Shown: piece by piece, positions 25,390 through 34,996 of the stretch
How positions within the stretch are numbered: position 1 is the stretch's first letter
Layout: every line of letters starts with the position of its first letter
Notes under the pieces: generated by a model
Databases searched by the model: none
Seen by the model: the letters and a program-made list of their open reading frames with translations, nothing else
What the model was told of the DNA's origin: nothing
Program-made: the position numbers and the translations under genes
Source: JAXDMK01 sp963765955
GTDB lineage: Bacteria > Actinomycetota > Acidimicrobiia > Acidimicrobiales > AC-14
Direction of reading: 5' to 3'
DNA length: 64,000 nt
Assembly: GCA_963765955.1 (NCBI GenBank)
Contig: CAVXYA010000004.1
Coordinates: forward strand, 62,001 to 126,000

Positions 25390-26751
25390 ATGCCGATGCT
25401 AGGCGCCGCGGTCGTCCCCCGAGAACGGCCCGTCGGCCAGGCGCCGGCATCGGTCGCGCCGGTCGTCGCCGCGGTGGCGGCCCACCTGCTGCTGGCACCC
25501 CTGCTCGACGCCCGCCCCGGTCTCGGCACCCTCCATGCCGGGGCGACGGTGGCTGTGGCCGTGGGCATCGCCGCCCTTTCCCCGTGGGTCCACCGCATCC
25601 TCTACGCCACCGGGTACCTGGTCGGGGCCGAGCTGCTGTGGCGGATGACCAACGCTCGGGTTCCGTACGAGCTCGGGAAATACGCCCTGGTCCTCGTGGT
25701 CGGGATCGGGATCCTTCGCCTCGGCCGGCCTCGGGGGCTGGTGCTGCCGCTCGCCTACCTCGCCCTCCTGGTGCCCTCGATCGTCTTCACCGTCGAGGCA
25801 TTGGGGATGGCCGGAGCGCGAGAGGCAATCAGCTTCAACTTGTCCGGCCCCCTGGCCATCGCCGTCACCGTCCTGTTCTTCAGCCAGGTTCGAGTCAGCT
25901 GGCAGACGTTGCAACCTCTCCTCTGGGCGGTGGTGACACCCCTCACCACGGTCGCCGGTCTGGCTCTTCTCGGCACCATCGAGGCAGGAGACGTCGTCTT
26001 CAACTCGGCGTCGAACTCCATAACGAGCGGTGGGTTCGGGCCCAATCAGGTCTCCGCCGTCCTTGGCCTGGGCGCCCTCTTCGCTCTCGTCCTGGCCCTG
26101 CGCGACACCCGGCCGGCAGGTCGGCTCCTGGCCGGCGCCATCTCGCTGTGGATGCTGGTCCAGTGCGCGCTCACCTTTTCCCGGGGCGGCTTGGTCAACG
26201 TGGCGGTCGCCGTGGCCCTCGCCGCCGCCTATTCGCTACGCGAGCCGAAACGCACCTCCCGCCTGATCGGGCCCCTCGTCGTCCTCGTCCTGGTGGGCGG
26301 GTTCGTCGTGTACCCCCGACTGGTGTCGTACACGGGCGACGCGCTCGAGAAGCGGTTCACCGACCTCTCCCTCGACGACCGAGACCGGATCGTCGACGCC
26401 GACCTGGCCGCCTTCCGCAGCCATCCGTTGCTCGGCGTGGGACCGGGCGTCGGCAAGTCCTACCGGCGGCTGGCCGACGGGCGGGGGGTGTCGGCCCACA
26501 CCGAGTTCACCCGGCTGCCGGCAGAGCACGGGCTGGCCGGCATCGCCGCCATCGCGGTCCTGCTGGCCATGGTCGTACGCTCCTACCGGGCCGCACTCAC
26601 CCCCCGCACCCGGGCGTGGGTACTGCTTCTCGCCGGCTGGGCGCTCACCGCAATGGCCCACGGCGCGCTGCGGTTCGCCCTCGTCCCGTTCGTCCTCGGT
26701 CTGACCGCCTGTCGCTTCGCAGGACAGGACTCGCCTCGAACTCCGGCCTGA
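25390..26751 (+). CDS. O-antigen ligase / Wzy-type polymerase family membrane protein
   Basis: A 453-residue protein with about 11-12 hydrophobic helices. The Wzy_C/WaaL signature is present: ALTFSRGGLVNVAVAV, then a periplasmic loop (ALEKRFTDLSLDDRDRIVD, HPLLGVGPGVG) and HTEFTRLPAEHGLAG with the catalytic-type His. It would polymerise or ligate lipid-linked repeat units exported by the flippase. It is separated from the rest of the polysaccharide cluster by the surface-protein block. Confidence 0.83.
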   Translation: MPMLGAAVVPRERPVGQAPASVAPVVAAVAAHLLLAPLLDARPGLGTLHAGATVAVAVGIAALSPWVHRILYATGYLVGAELLWRMTNARVPYELGKYALVLVVGIGILRLGRPRGLVLPLAYLALLVPSIVFTVEALGMAGAREAISFNLSGPLAIAVTVLFFSQVRVSWQTLQPLLWAVVTPLTTVAGLALLGTIEAGDVVFNSASNSITSGGFGPNQVSAVLGLGALFALVLALRDTRPAGRLLAGAISLWMLVQCALTFSRGGLVNVAVAVALAAAYSLREPKRTSRLIGPLVVLVLVGGFVVYPRLVSYTGDALEKRFTDLSLDDRDRIVDADLAAFRSHPLLGVGPGVGKSYRRLADGRGVSAHTEFTRLPAEHGLAGIAAIAVLLAMVVRSYRAALTPRTRAWVLLLAGWALTAMAHGALRFALVPFVLGLTACRFAGQDSPRTPA

Positions 26752-26756
26752 ACGAC

Positions 26757-27806
26757 GTGGAAGCGGACCGGCCGGGCCTCCTCTTCGTGGGGTCGATGCT
26801 CGGCGCCCATCCGGGACGGGCTGTCTCCCAGCCGGAGACGCTGGCCACGCTGCTCGCCGCCGACGGCTATCGCACCCGCCAGACGTCGTCGGTACGCCAG
26901 CCGCTCGGCCGGGCGGCGGCGGTGGCCGCCGACATGGTCCGGTGGCGGGCGGATGTCGACGTGGTCGTGGTGGCCGTGTTCAGCGGACGGGCCTTCGCCT
27001 ACGCCGAGCTGGCCAGCCTTCTCGGGCGCGGCATGGGCAAGACGGTCGTGCTCCACCTCCACGGTGGGGCGTTGCCGACCTTCGCCGCCGCTCACGGGCC
27101 ACGGGTCGACCGGGTACTGCAGCGGGCCGACGCCGTCGTCGCGCCCTCGGCCTACCTCGCGGGTGCGTTCGAGAACCGCGGGCCCGACGTCCGGGTGATC
27201 CCCAACGCCCTCCCCGTCGCCACGTACCGCTTCCGGGAACGGGAGGCAGTTCGCCCGAGGTTGCTCTGGATGCGGGCCTTCGAGGACCTCTACCGGCCCC
27301 GGCTGGCGCTCGAGGTGCTGGCCCGGGTGCGGTCCACGGTGCCGGGGGCGACCCTGACGATGGCCGGCCAGGACGGCCGCGAGCTGGGCGCCCTCCAGCA
27401 CGAGGTGCGGCGGATGGGGCTGACCGAGGCCCTGACCTTCCCCGGTTTCCTGGACGAGGCGGCCAAGCGGGCCGCGTTCGACGCCCACGACGTGTTCCTG
27501 ACCACCAGCCGGGTCGACAACATGCCGGTCAGCATCCTGGAGGCCGCCGCCAGCGGGCTCCCGGTGGTGGCCTTCCCAGTGGGGGGCATCCCCGACCTGC
27601 TGACCCACGACCAGACCGCCCTGCTGGCCCTCGACGGGGATCCGGACGACATGGCCCGGGCTGTCGTCCGCCTCCTCACCGAACCGGGACTGGCCGGGCG
27701 GCTGTCTCGCAACGGCCGCCGGCTGGCCGAGGCGTGCGACTGGTCGGTGGTCCGGGGCCAGTGGGACGACCTGCTGGCCCGGCTGCACGCGCCCGCCCGA
27801 CAGTGA
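26757..27806 (+). CDS. Glycosyltransferase family 4 (GT-B fold)
   Basis: A 349-residue enzyme: LLFVGSMLGAHPG at the N-terminus, VLHLHGGALPTFAA, a donor half from PRLLWMRAFEDLYRP, and the GT4 signature TSRVDNMPVSILEAAASGLPVVAFPVGGI. GTG at 26757 is 5 nt after the ligase stop; CTG at 26748 (CTGA overlap) is an alternative. Its stop overlaps the next gene's GTG. Acceptor unknown. Confidence 0.86.
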   Translation: MEADRPGLLFVGSMLGAHPGRAVSQPETLATLLAADGYRTRQTSSVRQPLGRAAAVAADMVRWRADVDVVVVAVFSGRAFAYAELASLLGRGMGKTVVLHLHGGALPTFAAAHGPRVDRVLQRADAVVAPSAYLAGAFENRGPDVRVIPNALPVATYRFREREAVRPRLLWMRAFEDLYRPRLALEVLARVRSTVPGATLTMAGQDGRELGALQHEVRRMGLTEALTFPGFLDEAAKRAAFDAHDVFLTTSRVDNMPVSILEAAASGLPVVAFPVGGIPDLLTHDQTALLALDGDPDDMARAVVRLLTEPGLAGRLSRNGRRLAEACDWSVVRGQWDDLLARLHAPARQ

Positions 27807-28421
27807 CGGAGCCTGTCGTCACCCCGATCGGGCCTGACCTCGTCGCCGAAGTGGCCCGTGTGCACCGCGACGCCTTTCCCGGGTCGGCCCTGTCCGCCCT
27901 CGGCGCCGAGACCGTGCGCAGGTACTACCGCTGGCAGTTCGCCGATCGCCACGACGCCGTCGTCCTGGGCGCCTTCGACGACGGGCGGATGGTCGGCTTC
28001 TGCGTCGCCGGCGTGTTTCGGGGGGCGCTCTCCGGCTTCATCCGGACGAACCGCTGGTTCCTGGCCCGCGCCGTGCTGGCCCGTCCCTGGGTGGCGACGC
28101 GGGCGTCCGCCCTGGTGCGAGGCGGCCGGGCACTCCGGACTCCCTTCCAGCCCGCCGGCCTCGCCCGCCGCCGGACCGCCGTCGTTCGGCGTGCTGGCGG
28201 TGGCCGTCGAGCCCGCCTACCGCCGCCGGGGGGTCGGACAGGCCCTCCTGGACGCGGCCGAAGCGGCCGCTGAGGCCGCCGGGTTCGACCGGATGCACCT
28301 CACCGTGGCCGCCACCAATGAGGAGGCCATCCGCTTCTACACCGCCTGCGGCTGGACGCCGGCGGCCGACCGGATGGAGAAACGGCTCGGGTCTGCCCGG
28401 TCGGCCGAGCCCGAGCAGTGA
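27803..28421 (+). pseudogene. GNAT acetyltransferase with one frameshift
   Basis: Starts at GTG 27803 overlapping the glycosyltransferase stop. Residues 1-120 read PIGPDLVAEVARVHRDAFPG ... GAFDDGRMVGFCVAGVF. Near 28171-28185 the frame shifts, and FGVLAVAVEPAYRRRGVGQA continues with the acetyl-CoA loop, then EEAIRFYTACGW to the TGA at 28421. The reunited protein would be about 206 residues with all GNAT motifs, so the break is probably a sequencing indel. Possible sugar N-acetyltransferase of the cluster. Confidence 0.65.
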
Positions 28422-28429
28422 CCGGCCGT

Positions 28430-29827
28430 TCAGGAACCGGTCCCCAACGAGGACCGGATCAGGCGCTGCTTGCCGGCGACGGTGCGCGGAAGCTCGTCCA
28501 CCCGCTCGAAGCCGATGGCGAGGGACGGGCCCAGCCGAGCGACCAGCTCGGCTCGGAGAGCCTTCTCCTCCTCCACCCCGTAGTCGACGGTGGTCGCCAC
28601 CACCACGGTCACTCGTTCGAGCTCGTCCTGCACCACCTGGGCCGCTCGCAGGCCCTTGATCCCCTGGAACGCCAGGCTGAGCGGGGCCGGGCCCACGCTC
28701 CTGCCGTCCGGCGTCAGCACCCGCTCGTCGACCCGGCCGAGGATGTCGTCCACCGTGGGCAGCTGCCGACCGCAGGCACAGGCGGCGCCCGCGCCCGGCA
28801 CCACCAGGTCGCCGGTGCGGTAGCGCAGCAGCGGCATCCCCCGGTTGCAGAGGGTCGAGGTCACCAGCTCGATCCCGGCCTCGCCGGCAACCAGCTCCAC
28901 CACGCCGTACTCGGGGCTGACGTGAAGTGTGCCCGCCGGGCATTCGGAGATCATGGCCGTGAGCTCCCCGAGCGAGTACCCGTTGGCGACCCGGCACCCG
29001 AAGGCGGCCTCGATGTCGGCCCGCAGCCAGGGGAAGAGGGTCTCCGAGCTCACCAGGACCGCCTTCGGCCGCACCGCCCCCACCAGGTTCCGGTCGAGCA
29101 GGTACCGAGCCAGGACGTGCACCGTCGACACGTACCCGACCACCACCTCGGGCGCGAACCGTCGGAGCTTCTCTGCGTACGACGGCAGGTTCTGGGTGCT
29201 GAGGTGGTAGGCGGACAGGTAGAGCTGGTTGAACGCCAGGTTGTGGCGCCAGAACGGAGGGCCCTCCTGGTCGCCGGGGACTATCACCCGGCCGTTGATG
29301 GAGGCGGTGCGCTGGCCGAACCGCACGCCCGCCCACTGCCGGAACCGCACCTCGTAGGCGGCGTAGTTGTACTGGAGGGCCGAGGGGGTGACGTAGAAGC
29401 GCAGCGGGGTCCCGGTGGTCCCCCCGGTGGTGGCGGCGATGAGGCGCTCGCGCTCGCCCGCACCGTCCGGGACGAACCGCTCGGGCTGCGCCCGTACGGT
29501 CTCCTTGTCGAGGACAGGGAGCAGCTCGAGGTCGGTGGCCGTCCGGATCGCGCCGGCGGCCAGGCCCAGCTCGCGGAACAGGTCCCCGTAGTAAGGCACC
29601 CGGGCGACGCAGAACTCGACCATCTGCCGCAGGCGGACGTCCTGGTGCTCCTGGAGCCGGTCCGCCGGCCACCACTGGGATCCGGTCAGGTCGCGGGCGT
29701 ACTCCCGGTGGCGGCCGCCGTAGCGCAACACCCGTTCCTTCATGCCGAAGGCGGTGGCGGCCGCGTGCTGCAACACCACCGGGCTGTGCCGGTACAACCG
29801 GTCGGCCACATCCGTTGACCTGCCCAC
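28430..29827 (-). CDS. PaaK/CapK-like adenylate-forming enzyme
   Basis: A 465-residue member of the phenylacetate-CoA ligase / CapK family. The AMP-binding loop is AATTGGTTGTPLRFYVT; later motifs are VSSETLFPWLR, NGYSLGELTAMI and LLRYRTGDLV followed by a CACG metal-type turn, then the C-terminal lid ending TVAGKQRLIRS. CapK homologues are common in capsule clusters, with no settled reaction; activation of an acyl or amino acid for a polysaccharide substituent is plausible. Its start lies 19 bp from the divergent glycosyltransferase start, so they share a promoter region. Confidence 0.83.
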   Translation of the reverse strand: MGRSTDVADRLYRHSPVVLQHAAATAFGMKERVLRYGGRHREYARDLTGSQWWPADRLQEHQDVRLRQMVEFCVARVPYYGDLFRELGLAAGAIRTATDLELLPVLDKETVRAQPERFVPDGAGERERLIAATTGGTTGTPLRFYVTPSALQYNYAAYEVRFRQWAGVRFGQRTASINGRVIVPGDQEGPPFWRHNLAFNQLYLSAYHLSTQNLPSYAEKLRRFAPEVVVGYVSTVHVLARYLLDRNLVGAVRPKAVLVSSETLFPWLRADIEAAFGCRVANGYSLGELTAMISECPAGTLHVSPEYGVVELVAGEAGIELVTSTLCNRGMPLLRYRTGDLVVPGAGAACACGRQLPTVDDILGRVDERVLTPDGRSVGPAPLSLAFQGIKGLRAAQVVQDELERVTVVVATTVDYGVEEEKALRAELVARLGPSLAIGFERVDELPRTVAGKQRLIRSSLGTGS

Positions 29828-29846
29828 GGTGGACGGTACCTCGCCC

Positions 29847-31064
29847 GTGAGGATCGTCGTGCTGACCCAGTACTATCCCCCGGAGGCAGGGGCGCCCCAG
29901 AGCCGGTGGGCCGACCTCACCGGCCGGCTGGCGGCCCGCGGCCACCAGGTGCAGGTCGTGACGGCGATGCCCAACTACCCCGGCGGCCGGACGTTCCCGG
30001 AGTGGAGACGACGCCTCGTCGCCGCGGAGCGGGCCGACGGTGTCGAAGTCCTCCGGTCGTGGCTCTACACGTCGGCGAAGCGCTCGACGGCCCGGCAGAT
30101 GGCGACCTACCTCTCCTTCGCCACCACCGCCGCCGCGGCGGGAGTCCCCCGCCTCGGCCGGGCCGACGTCCTCATCTGGGAGTCGCCGCCCCTGTTCCTC
30201 GCCCCCACCGCAGCCGTCCTCCGCTGGAGACTGGGAGCACGCCTGGTGATGAACGTGAGCGACCTGTGGCCGCAGTCGGCAGTGGAGCTCGGCGTGCTGC
30301 GAGACCGCCGCCTGCTGTCCCTGTTCGAGCGGTGGGAGCGCTGGGCCTACGAATCCGCCGACCTGGTCACCTACCAGACGGAGGGCATCGGCGAGGCCGT
30401 CGCCCGCCGGGCCCCTGGCACCTCCCGGGCCCTCTTTCCCAACGGCGTCGACCTGGCGACGATGCGGCCGGTCGATGCCGGGCCTGGCGTCCGGGCTCGA
30501 CTGGGCCTCGACGGCTCCGGCCCGGTCGTGGGCTACGCCGGGAACTTTGGCCGGGCGCAGGCCCTCGAGCAGGTGGTCGATGCAGCCGCCGCCCTGGCCG
30601 GGGTGACCTTCGTCCTCATCGGCGACGGGCCGCGCAAGGGGGCGGTCGAGGAACGGGCGCGGGCCCTCGGCCTCACCAACGTCCGTTTCCCGGACCCGTT
30701 GCCGTGGGCCCGCATGCCCGAGGTGCTCTCGGTGTTCGACGTGGCCGTCGTCCCCCTGGCCGACCGGGCCCTGTTCGACGGCGCCCGCCCGTCGAAGATG
30801 TTCGAGCTGATGGCCGTCGGCGTTCCCTTCGTCTACTGCGGGAGGGGGGAGGGGGCCCGGTTGGCGGAGGCGTCGGGCGGGGCGGTCAGGGTCGACCCCC
30901 AGGACCCGCAGGCCCTCGCCGGCGCCCTCCGGGGCCTCCTCGCGCGGGACGACACGGCACGGGTGGAGAGCGCGGCCCGGGCCCGGCAGTACGTGGCCGA
31001 GCACTTCGACCGGGAGGCGATCGCCAACCGCCTCGAGCAGCAACTCCTCGACGTGATCGCCTAA
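29847..31064 (+). CDS. Glycosyltransferase family 4, WbuB-like
   Basis: A 405-residue GT-B enzyme: RIVVLTQYYPPEAGAPQSRW, VTAMPNYPGG and MNVSDLWPQSAVELG are typical of the WbuB-like group that adds N-acetylated amino sugars. The donor half has VGYAGNFGRAQALEQV and a GARPSKMFELMAVGVP signature. GTG at 29847: a TTGACC (29815) and TACCTC (29837) pair would start transcription at or next to the start codon. The 3' end overlaps the convergent epimerase gene by 4 nt. Confidence 0.87.
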   Translation: MRIVVLTQYYPPEAGAPQSRWADLTGRLAARGHQVQVVTAMPNYPGGRTFPEWRRRLVAAERADGVEVLRSWLYTSAKRSTARQMATYLSFATTAAAAGVPRLGRADVLIWESPPLFLAPTAAVLRWRLGARLVMNVSDLWPQSAVELGVLRDRRLLSLFERWERWAYESADLVTYQTEGIGEAVARRAPGTSRALFPNGVDLATMRPVDAGPGVRARLGLDGSGPVVGYAGNFGRAQALEQVVDAAAALAGVTFVLIGDGPRKGAVEERARALGLTNVRFPDPLPWARMPEVLSVFDVAVVPLADRALFDGARPSKMFELMAVGVPFVYCGRGEGARLAEASGGAVRVDPQDPQALAGALRGLLARDDTARVESAARARQYVAEHFDREAIANRLEQQLLDVIA

Positions 31065-32131
31065 CGGGGCTTCGCCAACCGGCGCACGATGCGGTCGGCG
31101 GCGTGGCCGTCGCCGTAGAGCGGAGCCTGGGGGCCTGCGGGCGGCGGGCGGGTCGCGGCAGTCACGATGGCATCGGCGTCCGCCCCGGCGAGGATGTTCC
31201 AGCCCTCAGCCACCGTCTCGACCCACTCCGTCTCCTCCCGGAGGGTCACGCAGGGCACGCCCAGCCAGTAGGCCTCCTTCTGGAGCCCGCCGGAGTCGGT
31301 GAGCACCACCTCCGCCCGGGCCATCAGCCCGATCATCGACCGGTAGCGCAGCGGGGCAACCACCACCACGCCCGGTGGAGGCGACCGTTGCCCCAGGGCC
31401 GCCGCGGTGCGGGGGTGGAGGGGTAGGACGATGGGCAACCCGTCACCGGCCAGCCGGCCGAGGCCGTCGAGGATGGCGCCCAGACGGTCGGGGTCGTCGG
31501 TGTTCTCCGCCCGGTGGACGGTCGCCACGCCGAAGGGCGGTTCGAGCCCGACGTCGGCGACCGGCCCGCCGGCGGCAACCGCCCAGCGGAGGACGTCCTG
31601 CATGACGTCGCCCACCACCTCCACCCCGTCGACCAGGCCCTCGGCGGCCAGGTTGGCCGCTCCGGTGGCGGAGGAGCAGAAACGGAGCGTCGACAGATGG
31701 TCGGTGACGACCCGGTTGATCTCCTCGGGCATGTCCCGGCGGCGGGACCGGAGCCCGGACTCGACGTGGGCCACCGCCAGACCCAGCTTGGCCGCGGCCA
31801 GGGCGCCGGCGAGGGTGCTGTTGGTGTCGCCATGGACCACGACGACGTCGGGCCGCACCGACTGGAGCACGGGCTCGAGGCGCACGAGCATCGTGCCCGT
31901 CTGGACCCCGTGCGAGGCCGAACCCACCCCCAGGGCAACGCCGGGCTCGTGCAGGCCGAGGTCCTCGAACTGGTCGTCCGACAACTCCCGGTCGTAGTGC
32001 TGGCCGGTGTGGACCAGCACCTCCTCCACCAGCCGCTCGGGGTGGGCGGCGTTGTGGGCCGCGATCGCCCTGCTCACCGCGGCCGCCTTCACGAACTGGG
32101 GCCGGGCACCGACCACGGTGACGATCCTCAC
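31061..32131 (-). CDS. Non-hydrolysing UDP-GlcNAc 2-epimerase (WecB/WbpI type)
   Basis: A 356-residue epimerase with the full motif set: VVGARPQFVKAAAVSRAI, HTGQHYD, VHGDTNSTLAGALAAAKLG, HVESGLRS, PEEINR, HRAENTDD and LTDSGGLQKEAYWLGVPCVT. It could make UDP-ManNAc (WecB) or act on UDP-GlcNAc(3NAc)A (WbpI). The gene overlaps a fused WbpB-WbpD gene by 4 nt and faces a WbpE-type aminotransferase, so the WbpI role is favoured (inference). GTG start. Confidence 0.88.
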   Translation of the reverse strand: MRIVTVVGARPQFVKAAAVSRAIAAHNAAHPERLVEEVLVHTGQHYDRELSDDQFEDLGLHEPGVALGVGSASHGVQTGTMLVRLEPVLQSVRPDVVVVHGDTNSTLAGALAAAKLGLAVAHVESGLRSRRRDMPEEINRVVTDHLSTLRFCSSATGAANLAAEGLVDGVEVVGDVMQDVLRWAVAAGGPVADVGLEPPFGVATVHRAENTDDPDRLGAILDGLGRLAGDGLPIVLPLHPRTAAALGQRSPPPGVVVVAPLRYRSMIGLMARAEVVLTDSGGLQKEAYWLGVPCVTLREETEWVETVAEGWNILAGADADAIVTAATRPPPAGPQAPLYGDGHAADRIVRRLAKPR

Positions 32132-33726
32132 CGGTCGGGTACCACCGCCCCGTCGCGCCGGCGGTACTCCCTGTCACAGGAGGGACAGCGGGCCTGGCCT
32201 GCGTCCGAGAAAGTCAGGCGGTCGCCGCATGCGCACCGCCACCCGCTCGGCCGGGCAGGGACGCCGACCACCTCGGCGTGGTCGGGCACGTCCCGGGTGA
32301 CGACCGCGCCCGCGCCAACGAACGCGTACCGGCCCACCGTCACCCCGCACACGATCGTGCAGTTGGCGCCGAGGGTCGCTCCCTCTCGGACGATCGTTGC
32401 CTCGAACTGACCCCGCCGGTCGACCTCCGACCGCGGGTGGGTCACGTTGGTGAACACGACGGACGGACCACAGAACACGTGGTCCTCCAGCTCCACCCCT
32501 TCGTAGATCGACACGTTGTTCTGCACCTTCACGTGGTCGCCCACCCGGGCCCCCGGCCCGACGAAAACGTTCTGGCCCAGCGTGCAGTCGCGGCCGATCG
32601 TGGCCCCGCCCATGACGTGGGAGAAATGCCACACCCGGGTCCCGGCGCCGATGTCGGCGGCGGCATCGACCACCGCTGTGGGGTGGATCGGGTTCTGGTC
32701 CTGGTCCTCGGTCCGGTCGAGCGACACGGGCGTTCCTCCTCGCCGAAGGGACCGCTCCCCGGCGTCGATCAAGCGGAGCACAGCCAGCCCGCTGGCGCCG
32801 TCGGTCAGGGGCCGGGCCCGCGTGCGGACGCAGTCCACGAAGTGCTCGCACTCCGCCCGCAGGGGCTCGACTCGATCCAGCGGCACCGGGACGGCGGTGG
32901 CGTGGTGGGCGACCGGCACCCGGCCGTCGTCGAGCCAGTCGACCCGGTGGGGATAGAGCCGGAGCTTGCAGTCCCAGGGGGCGGTGTCGTCGACGATCGC
33001 CATCTGGCGGTCGCCGACCACGATGAACCGGTGCTCCTTGAACGGGTGGAGCCAGCTCACGAACACATGGGCCCGGGCCCCGCCGGCGAAGGCCAGGTTC
33101 ATGACGTTGACGTCGGCGACGCCCTCGGACAGGTAGGCGCCGCCGTGACAGGCGACGTCGACCGGGTAGTCGTCCAGGGTGCGGAGCAGCAGCGCCAGGT
33201 CATGAGGAGCGAAGCTCCACAAGGCGCTCTCCTCCGTCCGCACCCGCCCGAAGTTGAGGCGGTTGGAGTACGCGTAGCGGACCGTCCCCAGCTCGCCGGC
33301 CCGCACCAAGGCCGTGAGGGCCACGAATGCGGGGTGGTATTCGACGACGTGGCCGACCAAGAGGATGGCCCCCGTGGCGTCCGCCTGCCGCACGAGGGCC
33401 TCGGCATCGGCGACGTCGAGCGCCAGCGGCTTCTCGACCAGGACGTCCTTGCCCGCGGCCATGGCGGCCGCGGCCAGAGCGGCGTGGGTGGACGCGGGGG
33501 TGGCGATCACCACCGCGTCCACCCCGGGATCGGCGAGGAGCTCCTCGGCCGACGACCACAGCTCCACCTCGGGGTGGTCGACGCCGATGGCTGCCAACCG
33601 GTGCGGCTCGGTGTCGCAGACGGCGCGCAGCAGGCCCAGCTCGGTCCACACCCGCAGGTGGTTGGCGCCCCAGGCGCCGCAGCCGACAAGGCCGATCCCA
33701 GGGTGCGGCTCGTGCTCGCCCATCAC
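32128..33726 (-). CDS. Fused WbpB-type sugar dehydrogenase and WbpD-type N-acetyltransferase
   Basis: 532 residues in three parts. Residues about 8-335 are a Gfo/Idh/MocA oxidoreductase (GLVGCGAWGANHLRVW, the EKPLALDVADAE lysine-proline motif, LVGHVVEYHPAF). Residues about 345-490 are a left-handed beta-helix acetyltransferase very like WbpD/WlbB (GTRVWHFSHVMGGATIGRDC, LGQNVFVGPGARVGDHVKVQ, FTNVTHPRSEV, ATLGANCTIVCGVTVGRYAF). The last 40 residues form a zinc ribbon (CACG ... CPSC). It would oxidise C3 of UDP-GlcNAcA and later acetylate the 3-amine; the transaminase step between them is the divergent gene at 33807. One uninterrupted frame, so the fusion is not an artefact of a missing stop. 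Confidence 0.88.
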   Translation of the reverse strand: MMGEHEPHPGIGLVGCGAWGANHLRVWTELGLLRAVCDTEPHRLAAIGVDHPEVELWSSAEELLADPGVDAVVIATPASTHAALAAAAMAAGKDVLVEKPLALDVADAEALVRQADATGAILLVGHVVEYHPAFVALTALVRAGELGTVRYAYSNRLNFGRVRTEESALWSFAPHDLALLLRTLDDYPVDVACHGGAYLSEGVADVNVMNLAFAGGARAHVFVSWLHPFKEHRFIVVGDRQMAIVDDTAPWDCKLRLYPHRVDWLDDGRVPVAHHATAVPVPLDRVEPLRAECEHFVDCVRTRARPLTDGASGLAVLRLIDAGERSLRRGGTPVSLDRTEDQDQNPIHPTAVVDAAADIGAGTRVWHFSHVMGGATIGRDCTLGQNVFVGPGARVGDHVKVQNNVSIYEGVELEDHVFCGPSVVFTNVTHPRSEVDRRGQFEATIVREGATLGANCTIVCGVTVGRYAFVGAGAVVTRDVPDHAEVVGVPARPSGWRCACGDRLTFSDAGQARCPSCDREYRRRDGAVVPDR

Positions 33727-33793
33727 CTGGCTCCGAACCTCCCTGCCGACGGCGCCATCCGGCGCGTCCCGGCCGGGCGAGCGTAACGGCCGT

Positions 33794-33799
33794 TAGCCT
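33794..33799 (+). promoter_or_regulatory. -10 box TAGCCT, leaderless promoter
   Basis: TAGCCT ends 7 nt before the GTG at 33807, with no Shine-Dalgarno sequence between. The 80-bp gap to the divergent fusion gene holds both promoters; the opposite one is not obvious. Confidence 0.45.
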
Positions 33800-33806
33800 G
33801 CGGCCG

Positions 33807-34919
33807 GTGACCGAGACCGCGGGGCCTCGCATCCCGCTGATCGACCTGCGGCCCGAGATCGAGGATCAGTGGGGCGAGCTGGTCGAGGCGATGACGGGGG
33901 TCCTGCGGTCGGGCACGTTCATCCTGGGCCCGAACGTCGAGGCGTTCGAGCACGAGGTCGCCGAGTTCCTGGGGTGCGACCATGCGGTGGGAGTCAACTC
34001 GGGTACCGACGCTCTGGCCCTCGGGCTGCGTGCTCTCGGCATCGGCCCCGGGGACGAGGTGGTGACCAGCGCCTTCACGTTCGTCGCCACGGCCGAGGCG
34101 ATCGTCCACGTCGGAGCGGTTCCCGTGTTCGCCGACATCGACCCCACCACCCTCAACATCGACCCCGCCCGGGTGGAGACCGCCATCACCCCGCGGACCA
34201 GGGCCATCGTTCCCGTGCATCTGTTCGGCCGCCCTGCACCCATGGCCGAGTTGCTGGAGATCGCCGCCGCACGGCGCGTCGCGGTGGCGGAGGACGTGGC
34301 CCAGGCCTTCGGTGCCCGCGTCGACGGGTGCCGGGTGGGGACCATCGGCCAGGTGGGCGCCTACTCCTTCTTCCCGACCAAGGCCCTCGGCGGGTTCGGC
34401 GACGGAGGGCTGGTGGCCACCGACGACGAGGAGGTGGCAGCCCGGGTGCGACGCCTCCGGGCTCACGGTGCCGCTCGCAAGCACCACAGCTCCGAGATCG
34501 GGTGCAATTCACGCCTCGACGAGCTCCAGGCTGCGATCCTGCGCGTCAGGCTCCCCCGGGTCGACGCGCTGGCCAAGATGAGGCGGGAGGTGGCCGGGCG
34601 CTACCACGAGGGCCTCGCCGGCCTCCCTGACCTGGTCATCCCTGCGGACAGTGCCGACTCGGTTGTCAGCCTCTACACGGTCCGCGTCGAGCGCGGGCGG
34701 CGGGCGGCCGTCGCCGCCGCCCTGGACGCCGCCGGCATCGCCTCCGCGATCTTCTACCCCCTGCCTCTGCACCGTCTGCCGCCATTCGCAGGAGCCGATG
34801 CCGAGTGCCCGGAAGCGGATCGGGCGTCCGAGGAGGTGCTCTCGCTGCCCCTGTGGCCGGCGATCCCCCCGGCGTTCGTCGACGAGGTCGTCCAGACGAT
34901 CACGAGGGCGCTCCGGTGA
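33807..34919 (+). CDS. DegT-family aminotransferase, WbpE-like
   Basis: A 370-residue PLP enzyme: IPLIDLRPEIEDQW, the cofactor site VNSGTDALALGLRALGIGPG, VAEDVAQAFGARVDG and the Schiff-base lysine in SFFPTKALGGFGDGG. The opening (LIDL...GPEVEAFE-type) is that of WbpE/WlbC, which converts UDP-3-keto-GlcNAcA to the 3-amino sugar. Its two partner activities are fused in the divergent gene. The frame is open far upstream, but the GTG with its TAGCCT box is the natural start. Confidence 0.87.
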   Translation: MTETAGPRIPLIDLRPEIEDQWGELVEAMTGVLRSGTFILGPNVEAFEHEVAEFLGCDHAVGVNSGTDALALGLRALGIGPGDEVVTSAFTFVATAEAIVHVGAVPVFADIDPTTLNIDPARVETAITPRTRAIVPVHLFGRPAPMAELLEIAAARRVAVAEDVAQAFGARVDGCRVGTIGQVGAYSFFPTKALGGFGDGGLVATDDEEVAARVRRLRAHGAARKHHSSEIGCNSRLDELQAAILRVRLPRVDALAKMRREVAGRYHEGLAGLPDLVIPADSADSVVSLYTVRVERGRRAAVAAALDAAGIASAIFYPLPLHRLPPFAGADAECPEADRASEEVLSLPLWPAIPPAFVDEVVQTITRALR

Positions 34920-34996
34920 CCTCGGTGGAACCCTAGCGGCGGGCCTGAGGGCGGGGCTACATTGCCCGTTCACACGCCGGGGCGAAGGAGGCGACC

